Assembly (NCBI GenBank): GCA_025766275.1
Contig: JAFKAC010000085.1
Location: 1 to 64,000 of the forward strand
DNA: 64,000 nt
Reading direction: 5' to 3'
Source: Lactarius indigo
Lineage: Eukaryota > Basidiomycota > Agaricomycetes > Russulales > Russulaceae
Shown: in pieces, positions 1 to 12,000 of the stretch
Numbering within the stretch: the stretch's first letter is position 1
Layout of the letters: each line of letters begins with the position of its first letter
The notes under the pieces: model-generated
The model's input: the letters and a program-made list of their open reading frames with translations, nothing else
Told to the model about the DNA's origin: nothing
The model's database searches: none
Made by a program: the position numbers and the translations under genes

Positions 1-520
1 CCGTCTCATTTCAATGATCAGATTCCGGAAAAGAAGTACGGAAGAGATCCTGATAGTCGCGTTCGCACCGCATGTCGAACGTCTGATTTGGTCTGTTACA
101 ACTTTCGACAATGGCACGTGGCGACTTGCTACATAGGCCATGTCACACAAGTTATGCACGTGCGGCCGAGATATCCGATACGCGAGACATCCTCCAAAGA
201 AGCAGCAAAATAAGGGTTCCGGGACGACCGACCGAGCACAGACATCTATCTTTCCGTCTTCAATTTTGGACTTCTCTGAGACTCCCAAGCCTGTTGCTGA
301 TTGAAAGACTCAAAACCGTCGGCCGTTTCTGTAAAAGAGTGCAACCGACAGTCCAGAGACAGCATCTAGAACCCCTCGACCCGCCCGTCTCCCACACACT
401 GCCCGCGAGTACGCCAAGCACAAGCCTTCCCACACACACCCGTCACTTCCGACTCCTTCTTAAAACTCCAATCGTCCTCGCAAACCGACGCCGCTCCAAG
501 ACGTAGCTAAAAGAAAAGCA
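1..520. other. No supported gene
   Basis: This is the sequence downstream of the minus-strand RFT1 stop codon. An open frame of 131 codons runs through 111-506 on the plus strand, but it has no recognisable domain, no intron structure and a composition rich in Ser, Thr, Pro and Arg, as expected by chance in this GC-moderate DNA. I see no RNA gene or repeat here. Confidence 0.5.
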
Positions 521-2298
521 TCAGGTCTTTTTCACGCGCGGGGCGAGAACAAATAGGAAGAGGAGAAATGGAACGCACCACACGACGAGACAGACACCGA
601 GACAAACACCACCCAGCGCAACGTGCCAGCGCTGCGCCCACAACGATAGCCGGACATCCGCATGCGCAGCGGCGCTCCAGCGCGTGCAGGCCGCGGCAGC
701 CGCAAATGCCACGAGCACGCCGAGCGGGGGACGTAGAGCAGCGAGCCCCAGCGCGCGTTCGGTCTCCCGTTGGCGTTGTGGCGCTGCGCGGGCCTTGCAA
801 AATCTGCGGGCGAAGCGCCAGGCGTACAGCGCGCGCACGGCCATGCTTGCGGTGTTGGCCCAGACGAGCGCGGCGTCGCCAGCGTCGAACACACGTGCGC
901 CCGCGAGCGCGGTGGCGATGAGCGCGGCGGAGGCGGCGGCCATCATCCGGCTCTGGGCGCGGAGGTCCGCGGGGGTGCATACGGAGGCGAGGAACGCCTC
1001 GAGCACGCCGTTGTACGCCATTGCGGGGAGGTAGAACCGGAAGGCGCGCAGTATGCGCGGTGCGGAGGTTTGCTGGTATCGTGGAGGAAGCACCAATGCG
1101 GTCGCTAGCGGCAGGTATGGTGGGCCGAAGACCAGGAGGAGAAGGAGGAAGTGTGTGAAGAGGAGGAGGAGGGTCGACAGCAGTTCGACGGCGGTTTGCA
1201 GCGCCTCTTGGTCGTTTTCGCTGGACGATGATGATGGGGAGGAGGATAGAGATTTGGAGAAGAAGATGCGTGAAGTCTCTTCAATGGGTTGGAACACGAC
1301 GCGTGCGATGAGCGAGCCTATTGTGTATTAAGTAGATGCAAGTGGCCCCACGACTTGCTGAGACGCACCATAGTTGGATGCGATAGCATAGCCGCCTTGG
1401 TCTGCCAGCGGACTGAGGCGGGATATAAGTAGCTTATCTCCTTCTGTAAGGAAATGCTTCACAACCGACTGGGCAGTCATAGCGCCAGAGAGATGTAGTA
1501 GCTCCTGATCAAAGTATGCGTCCTTCTTGCTACAAAAGGTATCAATATCGGCGACGTCGGTGCCAGCAAACAAGCAACTCACTGGCCACGGTCACCCAGT
1601 GCAACCCTATGGAGGACATACCGCGTTGACCACCCACAATAGTTCCAGAAGACTATGAACGTGGCGAGGGCGTAGGCAGCCTGTCCTGCAGCAAAAGCGA
1701 CGAGCGCCCATGCCGGCGGAGCGAACGCAAGTCCTAAGAACGTGGTGAGGGTCTTCGAGAACACGGCCGCTCCTTCCGCGCGCACGCGCACGTCCACGCG
1801 CAGCTCGTTTTGTGCGCGGATGTAGAGCGGCTCTGCTGCGAGCTCGAGGGCGGCGGCGAGGGCATATATCGACACGCTGAGGTGAAAGTGCGGCTGGGCG
1901 CGCACGGCAGGGGCACTGGTCGCTGAATATAGGATGGCGAGGGCTACGGCGATCGGCGCACCAACGTAAGCTGGGAGGAGCGAGATGTTGCGGGCGAGGT
2001 CGGGCGGCACGTTCTTCCGCTGGCGCAGCAGGGCGGTACGCACGCCCTCGCGGGACAGGAAGAGGGTGGTTGAGAGCAGTAGCTCGAATTGCACGGTTGC
2101 GGTGCCGAATGTTTGCGGGGTTGCCAGGCGCACGAGGGCCTGGTTCAGAACGAACGTGAAGATTCTTGAAAAGAGCTGGAGGAAGACTAAGGAAGAGACA
2201 GAGGTGAGGGATGCTGCGAGTAAGCCAGAGTTAGGTGGGGTGGACGTGGCAGCATGGTGGTGAGAGCGAGGGTTGTCAGTGGTGGGCTTGACCTCCAT
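521..2298 (-). CDS. RFT1: RFT1-like oligosaccharide translocation protein
   Basis: RFT1 is an ER multi-pass membrane protein of N-glycosylation, required for use of the lipid-linked Man5GlcNAc2 precursor; direct flippase activity is disputed. Three exons read cleanly on the minus strand: 1583-2298, 1369-1529 and 521-1317. They are joined by introns 1530-1582 (53 nt, GTGAGT...TAG) and 1318-1368 (51 nt, GTGCGT...TAG), giving about 557 residues, close to the usual family length. Family signatures are visible: [21 protein letters not shown] and LFLSREGVR near the N-terminus, [13 protein letters not shown] and [10 protein letters not shown] in exon 2, and [11 protein letters not shown] across the second junction, then NGVLEAF. 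The ATG at 2298 gives a short polar leader before the first hydrophobic helix. No break is seen. It is the most conventional host gene in the window. Function is from family knowledge; exon joins are read directly. Confidence 0.93.
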
Positions 2299-3884
2299 AA
2301 GAAAAACAAAGTGTGTCGATAACGACTAAAGGAGAGGCACCCATCATTCGATACTGTATTCCAGTGCTGTCCCAACATCGGACACCATGTCAGGCACTCC
2401 GAGTTTCTCGCTCAGCTCTGGTTCAATCGATACTGTACGATACCACCCTTGGCAAGCTTGGCTCTTACTCTCTTGCCCTCGTTATCCAAGTCACAGTTGC
2501 TAGCCTCGGCCAATACGTACGACCCTTGGTACGACCAGGCTCGTTTCTATTACATTCAATTACTACGGTCAAAGTTTCATTGCAAAATTCATTCTAGAAT
2601 ATTTACAAGTACTTCTCGTCGATACAGTAACATCATGATGTGTTCCACCTTTCGTCCCAAGGAATCGCTTGCACCAACTTGAACTCCTCGTGCCAGTGTA
2701 TGCCAGGCGTCACGCCTTCCGAAATTGGGGCGTTACAAAGCGTGACTTCCCCCTTCGCGCTTGACCACCACTTTGTCTACCACCGTGAGGTCTATGACAG
2801 GACAGTACCTGAATTCAGCCTGACTCAGAGTGGGCGGCTGTGTCTAGCTTCCAAGCTGCGGAGGAAGACCGTGGCCCTGACAACAGAAGGAACTCATGTC
2901 CCCACTTACGGCCTCGAGCTATAGTGGCTAGGGACTGCCAATCAATACTACTGTATAGGCGACGAATTTTTTGTAACGGGTGGGGACCGTCAATCAATGG
3001 GCGACGAATCTTCTCAAGTTTCAGCCTCAGTGTGACATATAAGCTATTCGTCTGTCAAATAAGTAGAGACTGCGCTTGTACAGACCTTTGCGCGCCGACA
3101 CCTGTCTGATGCGTCAGTGCTAAGCGCTAATCATCAATCTCGCCCTGTGGAGGACGTGGACAAAACGGCAGAATGTATCTGTTGACTTGTATGTGGCGCA
3201 AGCTTCTTGACTCGTGGAATCCTTGGGCCCATAGCAACACACCCACTCTGTGTCCACACACGGTCGCGGCTCGAATCACCATCGGAATTCGCCCGTCCAA
3301 CCAGTTTTGTGATGTCGTGTACCGGTCTCGCATGCCCGAGTTGCAGGTGACCGATCGCACAGATGGCATGAGACAACTTCGCCTGGCTATCATGGAGACC
3401 TCTGTCTCCGTTGATGAACTTTTTTCCACCCACGGTCATCTGCAAAGGCAGAACCCATCACCAGCCTCTATCCGTTCGAGAAGGTTTCATATTAAGCTGT
3501 TTATAGTGTTTACTAGCCTCTATTTACTTGGTGCTTATCTAGTAAACTGGCGAGGCCCTCGGCGGCCTTATGGACACATGATATAAGTTGTTGCCTCCCG
3601 ATCCATATCCATAACATTTGCGCATCTTCTTCCGTAGCGTTAGCATGATATCTACTGACTAAAAAAACATGTCTTCCGCACCTTTATGGTCCTCCAGCTG
3701 AAAGTTCTGCGCTCATTGAGAAGGTGGAGCCGGCAAAGTATTGTACACGGTGCCCGCCAACAGACTTATGGTCTCGTACGATGACCCTCAGTCATAGCAC
3801 CGCACAGGCACGCTTCTCCCACTAACCGTTATTCTGAGCTCACGTGCTTGTTATGGTATACATCAGGAGATAGGCTTACGCTTA
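2299..3884. other. Intergenic region, no supported gene
   Basis: This lies between the RFT1 start and the end of the DUF6533-like gene. Open frames of up to 137 codons (for example 3173-3586 plus) lack domains and splice support. From about 3170 onwards it shows patchy similarity to 7050-7730, in line with a tandem duplication that includes the downstream gene. Confidence 0.5.
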
Positions 3885-5782
3885 TCAAGGTTGGGCGTGA
3901 GCATCATTCGAGACGGATAGTGTGGTGTCCTCTAATGTCTCTCCAAGATGCGACTCTACGGCGAGCATCTCAAGGGCTTCGTTGACAACGTGGGAGTATT
4001 GGTTTCGGAGTTGTGTCTCCGTGGGAGACGCTTTCCGGCGCAACATCAACACTCTGAACAAATAAAACAGAACGATTGAACCAGGAAGGACTGTTCAGGG
4101 AGTGATACACGTACAATCGACATGACTGACAAGAGGAGTGACAATAATCATCAGTGCGAACATAGCTGGGGAGAGAAGAACCAATTACCAGAGGGGACGG
4201 TAGAACGTACGCAAACCAAGGACCAATGGCCTTGGCTTCATGCAATATCTGTGAGCTAGTACGGCAAGACCTGGTCAATCGATCGCGGTCTGGATGGGCT
4301 TTGACGACTTCTCACCTGAAAAATGTTCCAATCGTCAACGTGTTCAATACTGTCATGACGATGTAGAGGAATATTCCTATGTTACCAGAACCAAATAAGA
4401 ATGACAGATCGCACCGATGATGCAGACCATGACCTGCCTTGTTTCAGAATACTCTGGGCTAGCGAGCCGAGGGTATGACGATCCCTATAACAGTGCTATG
4501 TCGAGTTAAGATTCAAGTAGACAAAGCAACGATCGTTAAAACTCACCCAAAGCATCACGAACAAGTTGAAGCCATCGAACAATGCACTGAGTACCTAGTA
4601 GGAGCTTCAGCCAAGGAGATAGCAAGTGACAAGTGACATCGCACAAAGATGAGCTGACCAAGAAAAAAAATCTTATGAGTATAACCAGAGAAAAACACGC
4701 CAAAGCCCCAGACGTACTCCTAAGTGATACGAGAAGGGCACCTGCACTACACTGATCCCCAGTATTTCGCTGGCCGCCTGCACTACATTAATGCTCGGCG
4801 GATCTGAAATACCGAAGCAGGCACTGCGCTCGACCGCAAGGAACAAGGGGGACACTGCGATGCCACCGAAAGTCAGGAATACACGTGATATACCTTGATA
4901 AACAATGTATTCAGTACAGACGGATTAACTGTTTGCACGACACCCAAATCATAAAGCCGGTCAGGCCGAACAAGATGGTCGAAAGAATGGCGAGAATTTT
5001 TTTTTTCCTCCCAGAGAATGCATATGTACGCAACATCAGAATGACTGAGGACCGTCACGAGTGTAATTAACAGCTTGTGAACCACGTGGAGCCAGTCGTG
5101 CTTACATTGTGCTGAAAATATCTAAAGCTAGATCGTGAGGCAAGACCGGATGGGAAATATGAGTGAGCGCACCGTCGGTATGGTACAGAGAGAAAGTGCA
5201 TGATAGTATGACTCGCAAACGTGTTGCTCGTGGTCACCGAGAAAACCCCAGAAGTGGAACGGTGCGACCGCCAGTGGGTAATAGCGGGAAAATAGATATG
5301 CAGCTTTGACGGTATTCCACGGAGCAGAAAATACCTATAAGTCAAATCAATTAACGGCTCCTTGGTACGGGAAAAAGGTACAGGCTCACAAAAGCGACTT
5401 CCTCTTCCAGCCTAAACACAGGAGTCAAGTTAAGCATTCTCGCTCCGGGAATCAACGAAGCGTTAAAATTCAACGAACGATATGGCCCAATCATAGAAAC
5501 AGACAGTGTCTAGGAGACTGGTCATCAGGATACACCGATGGTGGGCTGAGTCTCAAGGGAAACGTACAGGCAGCTGGAAATGGTCTCGATTGGTCACTTT
5601 GATGGCACGAGGAAGGAACACACTCACATGCGAGGGTATAACGCCCGCTATATGCAACCAGCACGAACAGGTAAACACTCTCAGTCAGTATATGCCCTCC
5701 AAAAAAATTTAATTGGGACTCACATAGCCAGTAAACTCAGGCTGGACGCCAACAGCTGCAGGGCGGGCAACCGTTCGTCCAT
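3885..5782 (-). CDS. DUF6533-like multi-pass membrane protein (copy A)
   Basis: A gene with many short introns, read by comparison with its paralogue at 7730-8623 plus 44580-45598. From the ATG at 5782 the exons give MDERLPALQLLASS, then LLDTVCFYDWAIS, then LEEEVAFVFSAPWNTVKAAYLFSRYYPLAVAPFHFWG and HEQHVCESYYHAL, which follow the pattern of the basidiomycete DUF6533 module (aromatic-D-W start, acidic loop, W-x-x-VK-A-Y helix). Later exons carry FSGRKKKILAILSTILFGLTGF, a helix near 4130-4160 (AMFALMIIVTPLV), and a cytoplasmic tail with RRKASPTETQLR ending at TGA 3885. These proteins have about seven helices and no established function. Only the ends and several core exons were fixed; the remaining junctions are not resolved, so I cannot exclude decay. 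Confidence 0.55.
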
Positions 5783-7729
5783 AGTTATAGAACGGTACGG
5801 ACGCTGCCAAGTCGTACAGCAGAACGATACTATGTCCCAGTCTACTAGCGGCAACGCCATGAGCGAAATGTGGACAGAGACAGTCGATGGCGTACCGCTT
5901 CGAACTTCAAGAGGTGCAGTAACTATCGAGAGAGAGGGAAAACAGTTGGCGGGAAAGACTATGCGGACATGCGAGAACTAAAAGGGATCGCCTTGTGATA
6001 AGGAGACATACATAATCTTTCCATTTTCCAGAGTGGCTATGGAATAAATAGGTTCCTGTGCGGCAAATGTGGCAAGGAATCAATATATGGGCGCTGTGGG
6101 GTGTCTGACCTTCGGGTTTCGCGAGCTTCTCAGCACGACTGGTGTCGGTTTATTCTAGCGCCTTCGCATCCGGCATGGTCCTTTGATCACGTTATCTACC
6201 CGCCCAAGCTAAGCCGCGGCGCGGCGTCCCAGCCTAATTGTTCGGAGCACTCGCCGGGCCTCGTCTTCTCTCCCACGAACCTGCAACGTTGCATACACAT
6301 CATCCTGTAGAGCCTGTAGTGAATGTCCTCTGGTGTGATAGACGACATGTTGCTTGTTAACAGCGGAATAAGTTCAAGTTCAAATTCAAATTCTGGTCTT
6401 CATGATCACCACATGTGATCGATGTCACTGTTACCGTACTTACTGTACACTTTAAAAGTACCGAAACCTCGCCCTGATTCCCTGAATGTCAAACCAGGCT
6501 AATTACAGTAAGGACGTGGGGCCTGCCGGGCGCACGCGTTGTCGCGCGGGCCCATCAGTCAAACAAGAAAAAAAAGGTGTGTCCGCCGAGTCAGACAAAG
6601 TTTCGTTATGTGATCACTCACATTCAATCGGGACGTCCAAATTGCTACCGTAGCGCCCAACGAGGCACACGTGCACAAGGGGCGCTCAAGAGGTGGAATG
6701 GATAGCGGCACACAGCATAAAAAACTTTATTTCCCTCGGCAGATAATACTCCGCCATTCCTGGGCTGCCTGGCCCCATTGCGCAATTGCTCTAGAACTGC
6801 GGCGGCGGGTAATCGAGAGACTAATTCGATTCATGTAGTCCGAATCATACCATCTTCTCCCATCTCGTTCAAAGAAGGCTAATTCCCTGGCTAATTCGTT
6901 CTGGCATTTTTCTTCGTGTCCTGCCATTGACAGGCTACTGTATTACATTCCTCATCACTAGCACCCCATCCTTGGTCCAAGCCAAAACATTACGTATCAA
7001 CACCTGTATCGACGTTGTCAACCGCTGAGGGTCAGGTCACAACTCACGTGCCTGAAGAGTACTTCCATTTACACCTGTCGAGTGTATCGACACTCTCACC
7101 CTGCTTTGGTAGTGGAGGACGTTATGCTACGCTACCGTCGGTCTGGTTCGGGTAGGTTCAAACCTGAACGTGCTGAACCTTCCCTCATAGCCTGAATCAC
7201 CATCGCCACGGTGGGCTCAACGTATTTCTACTAACCATTTCTGTGACGTCGCGTACTATTATTACATGTGCAAGTCCCAAGTCATCGCCCAATTGGCATA
7301 AAACCCTCGGGGACCTCTCTGTTGGGACTTTCCCGGCTCACGACACATCTGTTATGGGCCCTCTGTCGGCAATGAAACAACTTCAGGATTCTTCCGATTT
7401 TGAGATTGTTTTCAGCATCAATATTATACTCTTTGAACAACTTACTGACAGTATAGTGCTTACAGCATTATCTCACTTAGTAAAACAATTCGTTTCCTTG
7501 TCCAGTCCGTAATATTGGCACATGTATGCTGTAACGTTCACATGATTTCGGCTCTATAACATGTCTTCCGCCTTCATGGCGAACTGAAAACCCTAGGCGC
7601 TTATCGGAAACTGGGCTTGCAGAGTACCGTCCACTGTGGCCCCACACGAGCACGCTTCGCCAAATAGAAGATATCCTCAGCCCATGTGCTTGTTATGGTA
7701 CACCTCAGAAGGAAGTAGGCCCGGGTACA
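5783..7729. other. Intergenic region, no supported gene
   Basis: This lies between the two DUF6533-like paralogues. There are a few short open frames (6101-6310 plus, 6727-6927 minus, 7243-7512 plus). The 66-codon minus frame at 6727-6927 is rich in charged residues and could be a small exon, but nothing supports it. The part beyond about 7050 resembles the downstream flank of copy A. Confidence 0.45.
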
Positions 7730-8623
7730 TCAAGGCTGAGCTTCAGTATCCGTTGAGATGAACGGCACGAAGCCCCCTGATACCTCTTCGGGACGCCACT
7801 TGACGGGGGCCATCTCGATGACCTCGTTGACCATGTGCGAGTATTCGATACGAAGTTCTGTCTCAGTCGGAGACGCTTTCCGTCGCAGCATTAGTACCCT
7901 AAGAAAACATGATGTTTGAACCAGTAAGGACTTTGCAGAGAACGTGAAACGTACAACCGACATGACTAGAAAGAACCGACAATAATCAGCAAAGCGAGCA
8001 TAGCTGGGAAGAAGAATAGATCACCAGAGGGGACGGTAGAATGAACGAAAACGAAGAAGCTGAACCAAGGCCCTCATGGACCATATTTGAGCTATGACAG
8101 GACCTAGTCAATTTTATTGCAATCTGGACGGTCGTTGACGACTTCTTACCTGAGAAAAGTCCCAATCGCCAACGCATTCAAGGCTGTCATGACGACGTAG
8201 ACCAGTATCCCTATGTGACCAGGACAAAATAAATTGTGACAGACTGCGTCGGTGACCCATTGGGTGAATAAAGACCTGCCTTGCCTTAGAATGCTCTGGC
8301 CTAGCGAGCCAAGAGAACCACGCCGAACGTAGTGCTGGATCAATTTACAATGCTATCGTTCACGACAAGGAAAGGCGTCGTCGTCAGACTCACCCAAATC
8401 ACCACGAACATGTTGAGGCAATCGAAAATGGTCGCGAGTATCTATGAAATGCTGTGTTTGGCCAGAGTGATAGCAACAACAAGATATCCTTACAGAAATT
8501 ATCTGGCAGTGAGCGAGGAAAATCTCTTGTCAGTATGATCAGAAAAGCACGTCCAAGTCTGAGACACACCCCCATGTGATAGGCAATGGGCACCGGCACT
8601 ATATTGACTCCATGTGCTGCATT
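7730..8623 (-). pseudogene. DUF6533-like gene copy B, 3' half, split by the copia insertion
   Basis: This is the C-terminal half of a paralogue of the gene at 3885-5782. The last exon ends at TGA 7730 and gives RRKASPTETELRIEYSHMVNEV; a preceding helix reads FFPAMLALLIIVGSF. At the interrupted edge the minus strand reads AAHGVNIVPVPIAYHMG. Joined to the 5' half at 44580 (one GCATT copy removed) it gives a continuous frame that aligns with INVVQAASEILGISVVQVPFSYHLG of copy A. The gene is therefore broken by insertion and not obviously by point mutation. It could still give a truncated transcript ending in the LTR. Confidence 0.6.
8619..8623. repeat. Target-site duplication of the copia element (GCATT)
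   Basis: GCATT lies immediately left of the LTR terminus TGTAGG, and the same five bases follow the right LTR at 44580-44584. A 5-bp duplication is normal for LTR retrotransposon integration. Confidence 0.9.
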
Positions 8624-9001
8624 TGTAGGTTATGGATAGTTTCGGGAGCACGGAAACACACGCGCGGAGCGAACTGGATAACACGAAAGACTCAGGAATC
8701 GCGTACGGGCGATGACTCAGATTGTATTTACCTGGATAACACGAAAGACTATCCAGGTGTGAGTGAACTGTAAGGTAACGAACGGTAAAGCTTCTCACCT
8801 CAGGAATCGCGTACGGGCGATGACTGAGGTGGGCAGTACTAACGAGCGAAAGTATTTAACTAACGGGTAAAGAAATTGAGGACGTACAAACGTCGCGCTA
8901 AGGAGTGACAGGACATGACAGAAAGACTTTTAGTTTAGACAGGTTACTACGGTAGGTAGGCATAAACGTAACGTCGCGCGTAAACGCGCTGAATCTCGAC
9001 A
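8624..9001 (-). repeat. Copia 3' LTR
   Basis: A 378-bp direct repeat of 44202-44579. In element orientation it begins TGTCGAGATTC and ends CATAACCTACA, the expected TG...CA termini. Confidence 0.92.
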
Positions 9002-9011
9002 CTCCCCCTCA
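9002..9011 (-). promoter_or_regulatory. Copia polypurine tract
   Basis: On the minus strand the bases TGAGGGGGAG abut the 3' LTR; the TGA is the pol stop codon. A purine run at this position primes plus-strand DNA synthesis in LTR elements. Confidence 0.8.
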
Positions 9012-12000
9012 CTTCGCGCACAGTCCGAGTCCCGCGGCGAAGTGTTTCACTTTGGGAGATGGCAGCGCTTTGGTGAGCACATCGGCCACCATGTCCTCTG
9101 TTGGGCAGTAAACGAGCCGGACGACGCCCTGGTCGACGACCCAGCGGATGAAGTGATAGCGCACGTCGATGTGTTTTGTGCGTGCGTGGTACTGGTGGTC
9201 GCGAGCGAGTGCGATGGCCGATTGGTTATCACAGAGCATGGTTGTAGAGTCTTTGAATGGGCCGAACACATCAGAGAGGAGGCTGCGCAGCCAGAGCGCC
9301 TCCTTCAGTCCGTGCGTCGCCGCGACGTATTCGCTCTCGGTCGTGGACAGGGAGACTATCTCCTGTCGTTTTGATGACCACGAGACGGCGCCCCCGTCGA
9401 TGAGAAAGGCGTAACCGGAGATGGCGCGGCAGTCTTCTGCCATGCTGCCGTCTGCGTCGGTGTAGCCGGTGAGGGCGCGTCGTGTTTCGCCGTACGAGAG
9501 CCACAGGTCGCGGGTGCCAGCCAAATAGCGAAAGATTCGCTTTACGGCTTCCCAATGCGCGGGCCCTGGGTTCGTTGAAAAGCGTGCCACGGTGGACACG
9601 GCGAATGAAATGTCGGGGCGCGTGGCGAGTGCAGCCCAGTTGAGGGCGCCGACGGCTTCGCGGTAAGGGACGTCGCGCATGACCGCGAATTTGGCCGCGT
9701 TCGCAGGGGCCTGCTCAGATGTGAGCCTGGCCTGTACGTCCATCGGCGTGGTTAGGGGTTTGAGGTCGGCGAGGTTGAAACGGTTGAGAATGGCGTCGAT
9801 ATACGCCCGCTGGGAAAGGTGGATGGTGCCCGCGTGCCGATCGCGCTTCACCTCGATGCCAAGCATCCAGTGAAGTTCGCCCAAATTGGTAACTTCAACG
9901 TGCTTTCCGAGGCCCGTCTTGAAGTCGTCGACGAGGTGCGAGTCACTGGCGGCGATGGTGCAGTCGTCGACATGGACGGCGATGACGACGGTCTTGCGGG
10001 TCGTGGTGTTGGTTTTGTGGTAAACGGCTTGGTCCACGGAGCATTGCGCGAACCCGAGAGTGGTGAGGATGGAAGTGAATGTTTGGTACCAGCGGCACCC
10101 GGCCTGCTTCAAGCCGTATAAGGCTTTCTGCAGTCGCAGGACTTGCGTCCCCGATGCCGGTGCTGCGTACCCGGGAGGTTGATGCATGAACAACACCTCG
10201 TCGTTTCGTAGTACGCCGTTTAGGTAGGCGCCTTTGATGTCGACTTGGTGGAGAACGAGGCTGAGTCGGTTGGCCATCGCGATAATCGCGCGCGAGGATG
10301 CCAGCTTGGCGACTGGGGCGTAGGTGTCGTCGTAGTCGACGCCGCCGATTTGCGAGAAGCCCTGGGCGACAAGCCGGGCCTTGTAGCGGGCGATGGTCCC
10401 CGTGGCGTTCTTTTTCGCTTTGAAAACCCACTTCGAGCCGATGACGTTGGCTCCGGGGGGTGCGTGTTCCAGACGCCAGGTGCCTGCCGCGTTGAGCGTT
10501 GCGAGCTCTTCGCCGATGGCCTTTTCCCAGAGGGGCCAGTCAGGGCAGCGTTTCGCCTCGGCGAGTGTTCGTGGCTCAAGGGCCTCCGCCTCTGCGGTCT
10601 CGGCGGCGAGTACAAGCTCGAGCCAGCCTGAGTCCTCGAGCGCGTCGAATGCGGTATCGACTGCCCAAACTCCCCCTGTCTCCTCGGCGTCCCCGTCGAA
10701 TCCTCCCGGTAGCTGAAGACCGGTGGGAATGGCTGGGTCAGAGCGGCGCGCTGATGACACCCCAGCGCCGGTGAGCAGGTCACGGAGGGTGCGTGATGGC
10801 TTGCGGGTACGAGTCGGCCTGGGAGTTCTCCACGGGTCGGCTTCGTCGTCGCCTTCCGCGCTCTCAGATGCTGAGGTTTCGGAAAGGGGTGTAAGGGGTG
10901 AAGGTGGTGATGAGGGGCTCGGCGCGCGCTGCGTGAGGGTCTTGATGGGCGAAGGTGAAAGTGGAGAGGTGGGAGTTGAGGGGGTTGGCGGCGCGACACG
11001 CTGCTCGCCTTCTGTGCCTGGGATCAAAAATCCCTCCCCCTCAAGCTGCGATGTCGTGCTGAAGTAGACGTTTCGCTCCGTCGTAACACCCCGCGTGGCC
11101 GGGAAATATATTTTGTGCGCGTGTGACTCGGTTTCGAAGCCGAGCCAACGGCCCTCTCGTGCGCGTGCGTCCAGCTTGCTGCCGTTGGCGTCGTGTACCC
11201 ATAAGGTCGTGCCCCATCGCTGCAAGCCCGAAAGATCGGGTGTGCGTCCGAACAGAGCCTGGTAAGGCGTCAGGCCGTCGAGGGCGCGGGTTGCCGTGCG
11301 GTTCTTCAACCACGTAGCGTGCCGCAGCGCCTCGCCCCAGAGGAACTTGGGGAGGCCGCTTGAGTGTGTGAATGCCCGAATGCGCTCGACGAGCGTGCGG
11401 TTCAGGCGCTCGGCGACGCCGTTGAGTTGTGGGGTGTCGTGCACGGTCAGACGACGTGCGGTGCCGGCCAACTGGAGGTGTTGATCGAACGCCTCGCTGA
11501 GGTATTCGCCGCCGCGGTCCGAACGAAGGACTTTGATGGCGGCGCAGTGCTGCTGTGTGAGTGCCCATGCCTCGAAAGACTTGTACGCGCCGAGGGCTTC
11601 TGCTTTCGTGCGCAGGACGTAGGTGACGGTGTAGCGGGTGGCGTCATCCGTGAAGGTAATGAAATACCTGCACCCGCGTTTCGTCATAACGGGGGATGGT
11701 CCCCACACGTCCGTGTGTACCTCCTCGCCGAAAAACTTGGCTTGGGGGCCGACGCGTAGTTTTGGAACGGGCTTGCGAGTCGCGCGCGCAAAGATGCAGG
11801 CGTCGCACTCCGCCTCTCGTGAATCAGGGTCCAGTTTGATCCCGGTTACGAGGTTCTTTTCAACGAGCGCGCGTGCGCTGGCAGGTGCGATGTGGCCCAT
11901 CCTGCGATGCAGCTCCATGACCGAAATGGTCTCGATGGAGTAGGCCGACTCCCCGGGGTGTGTGATGCGGTACAAGCCGTGGTCTGTCTGCGGGATACGC

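Noticed and set aside
507..1108. Several overlapping frames on both strands over the RFT1 3' exon
   Set aside because: High-GC shadows of RFT1; the RFT1 frame alone shows family motifs and splice continuity.
3127..3586. Opposing frames of 137 and 103 codons
   Set aside because: No domain, no splice partners and no counterpart in the duplicated flank near 7200.
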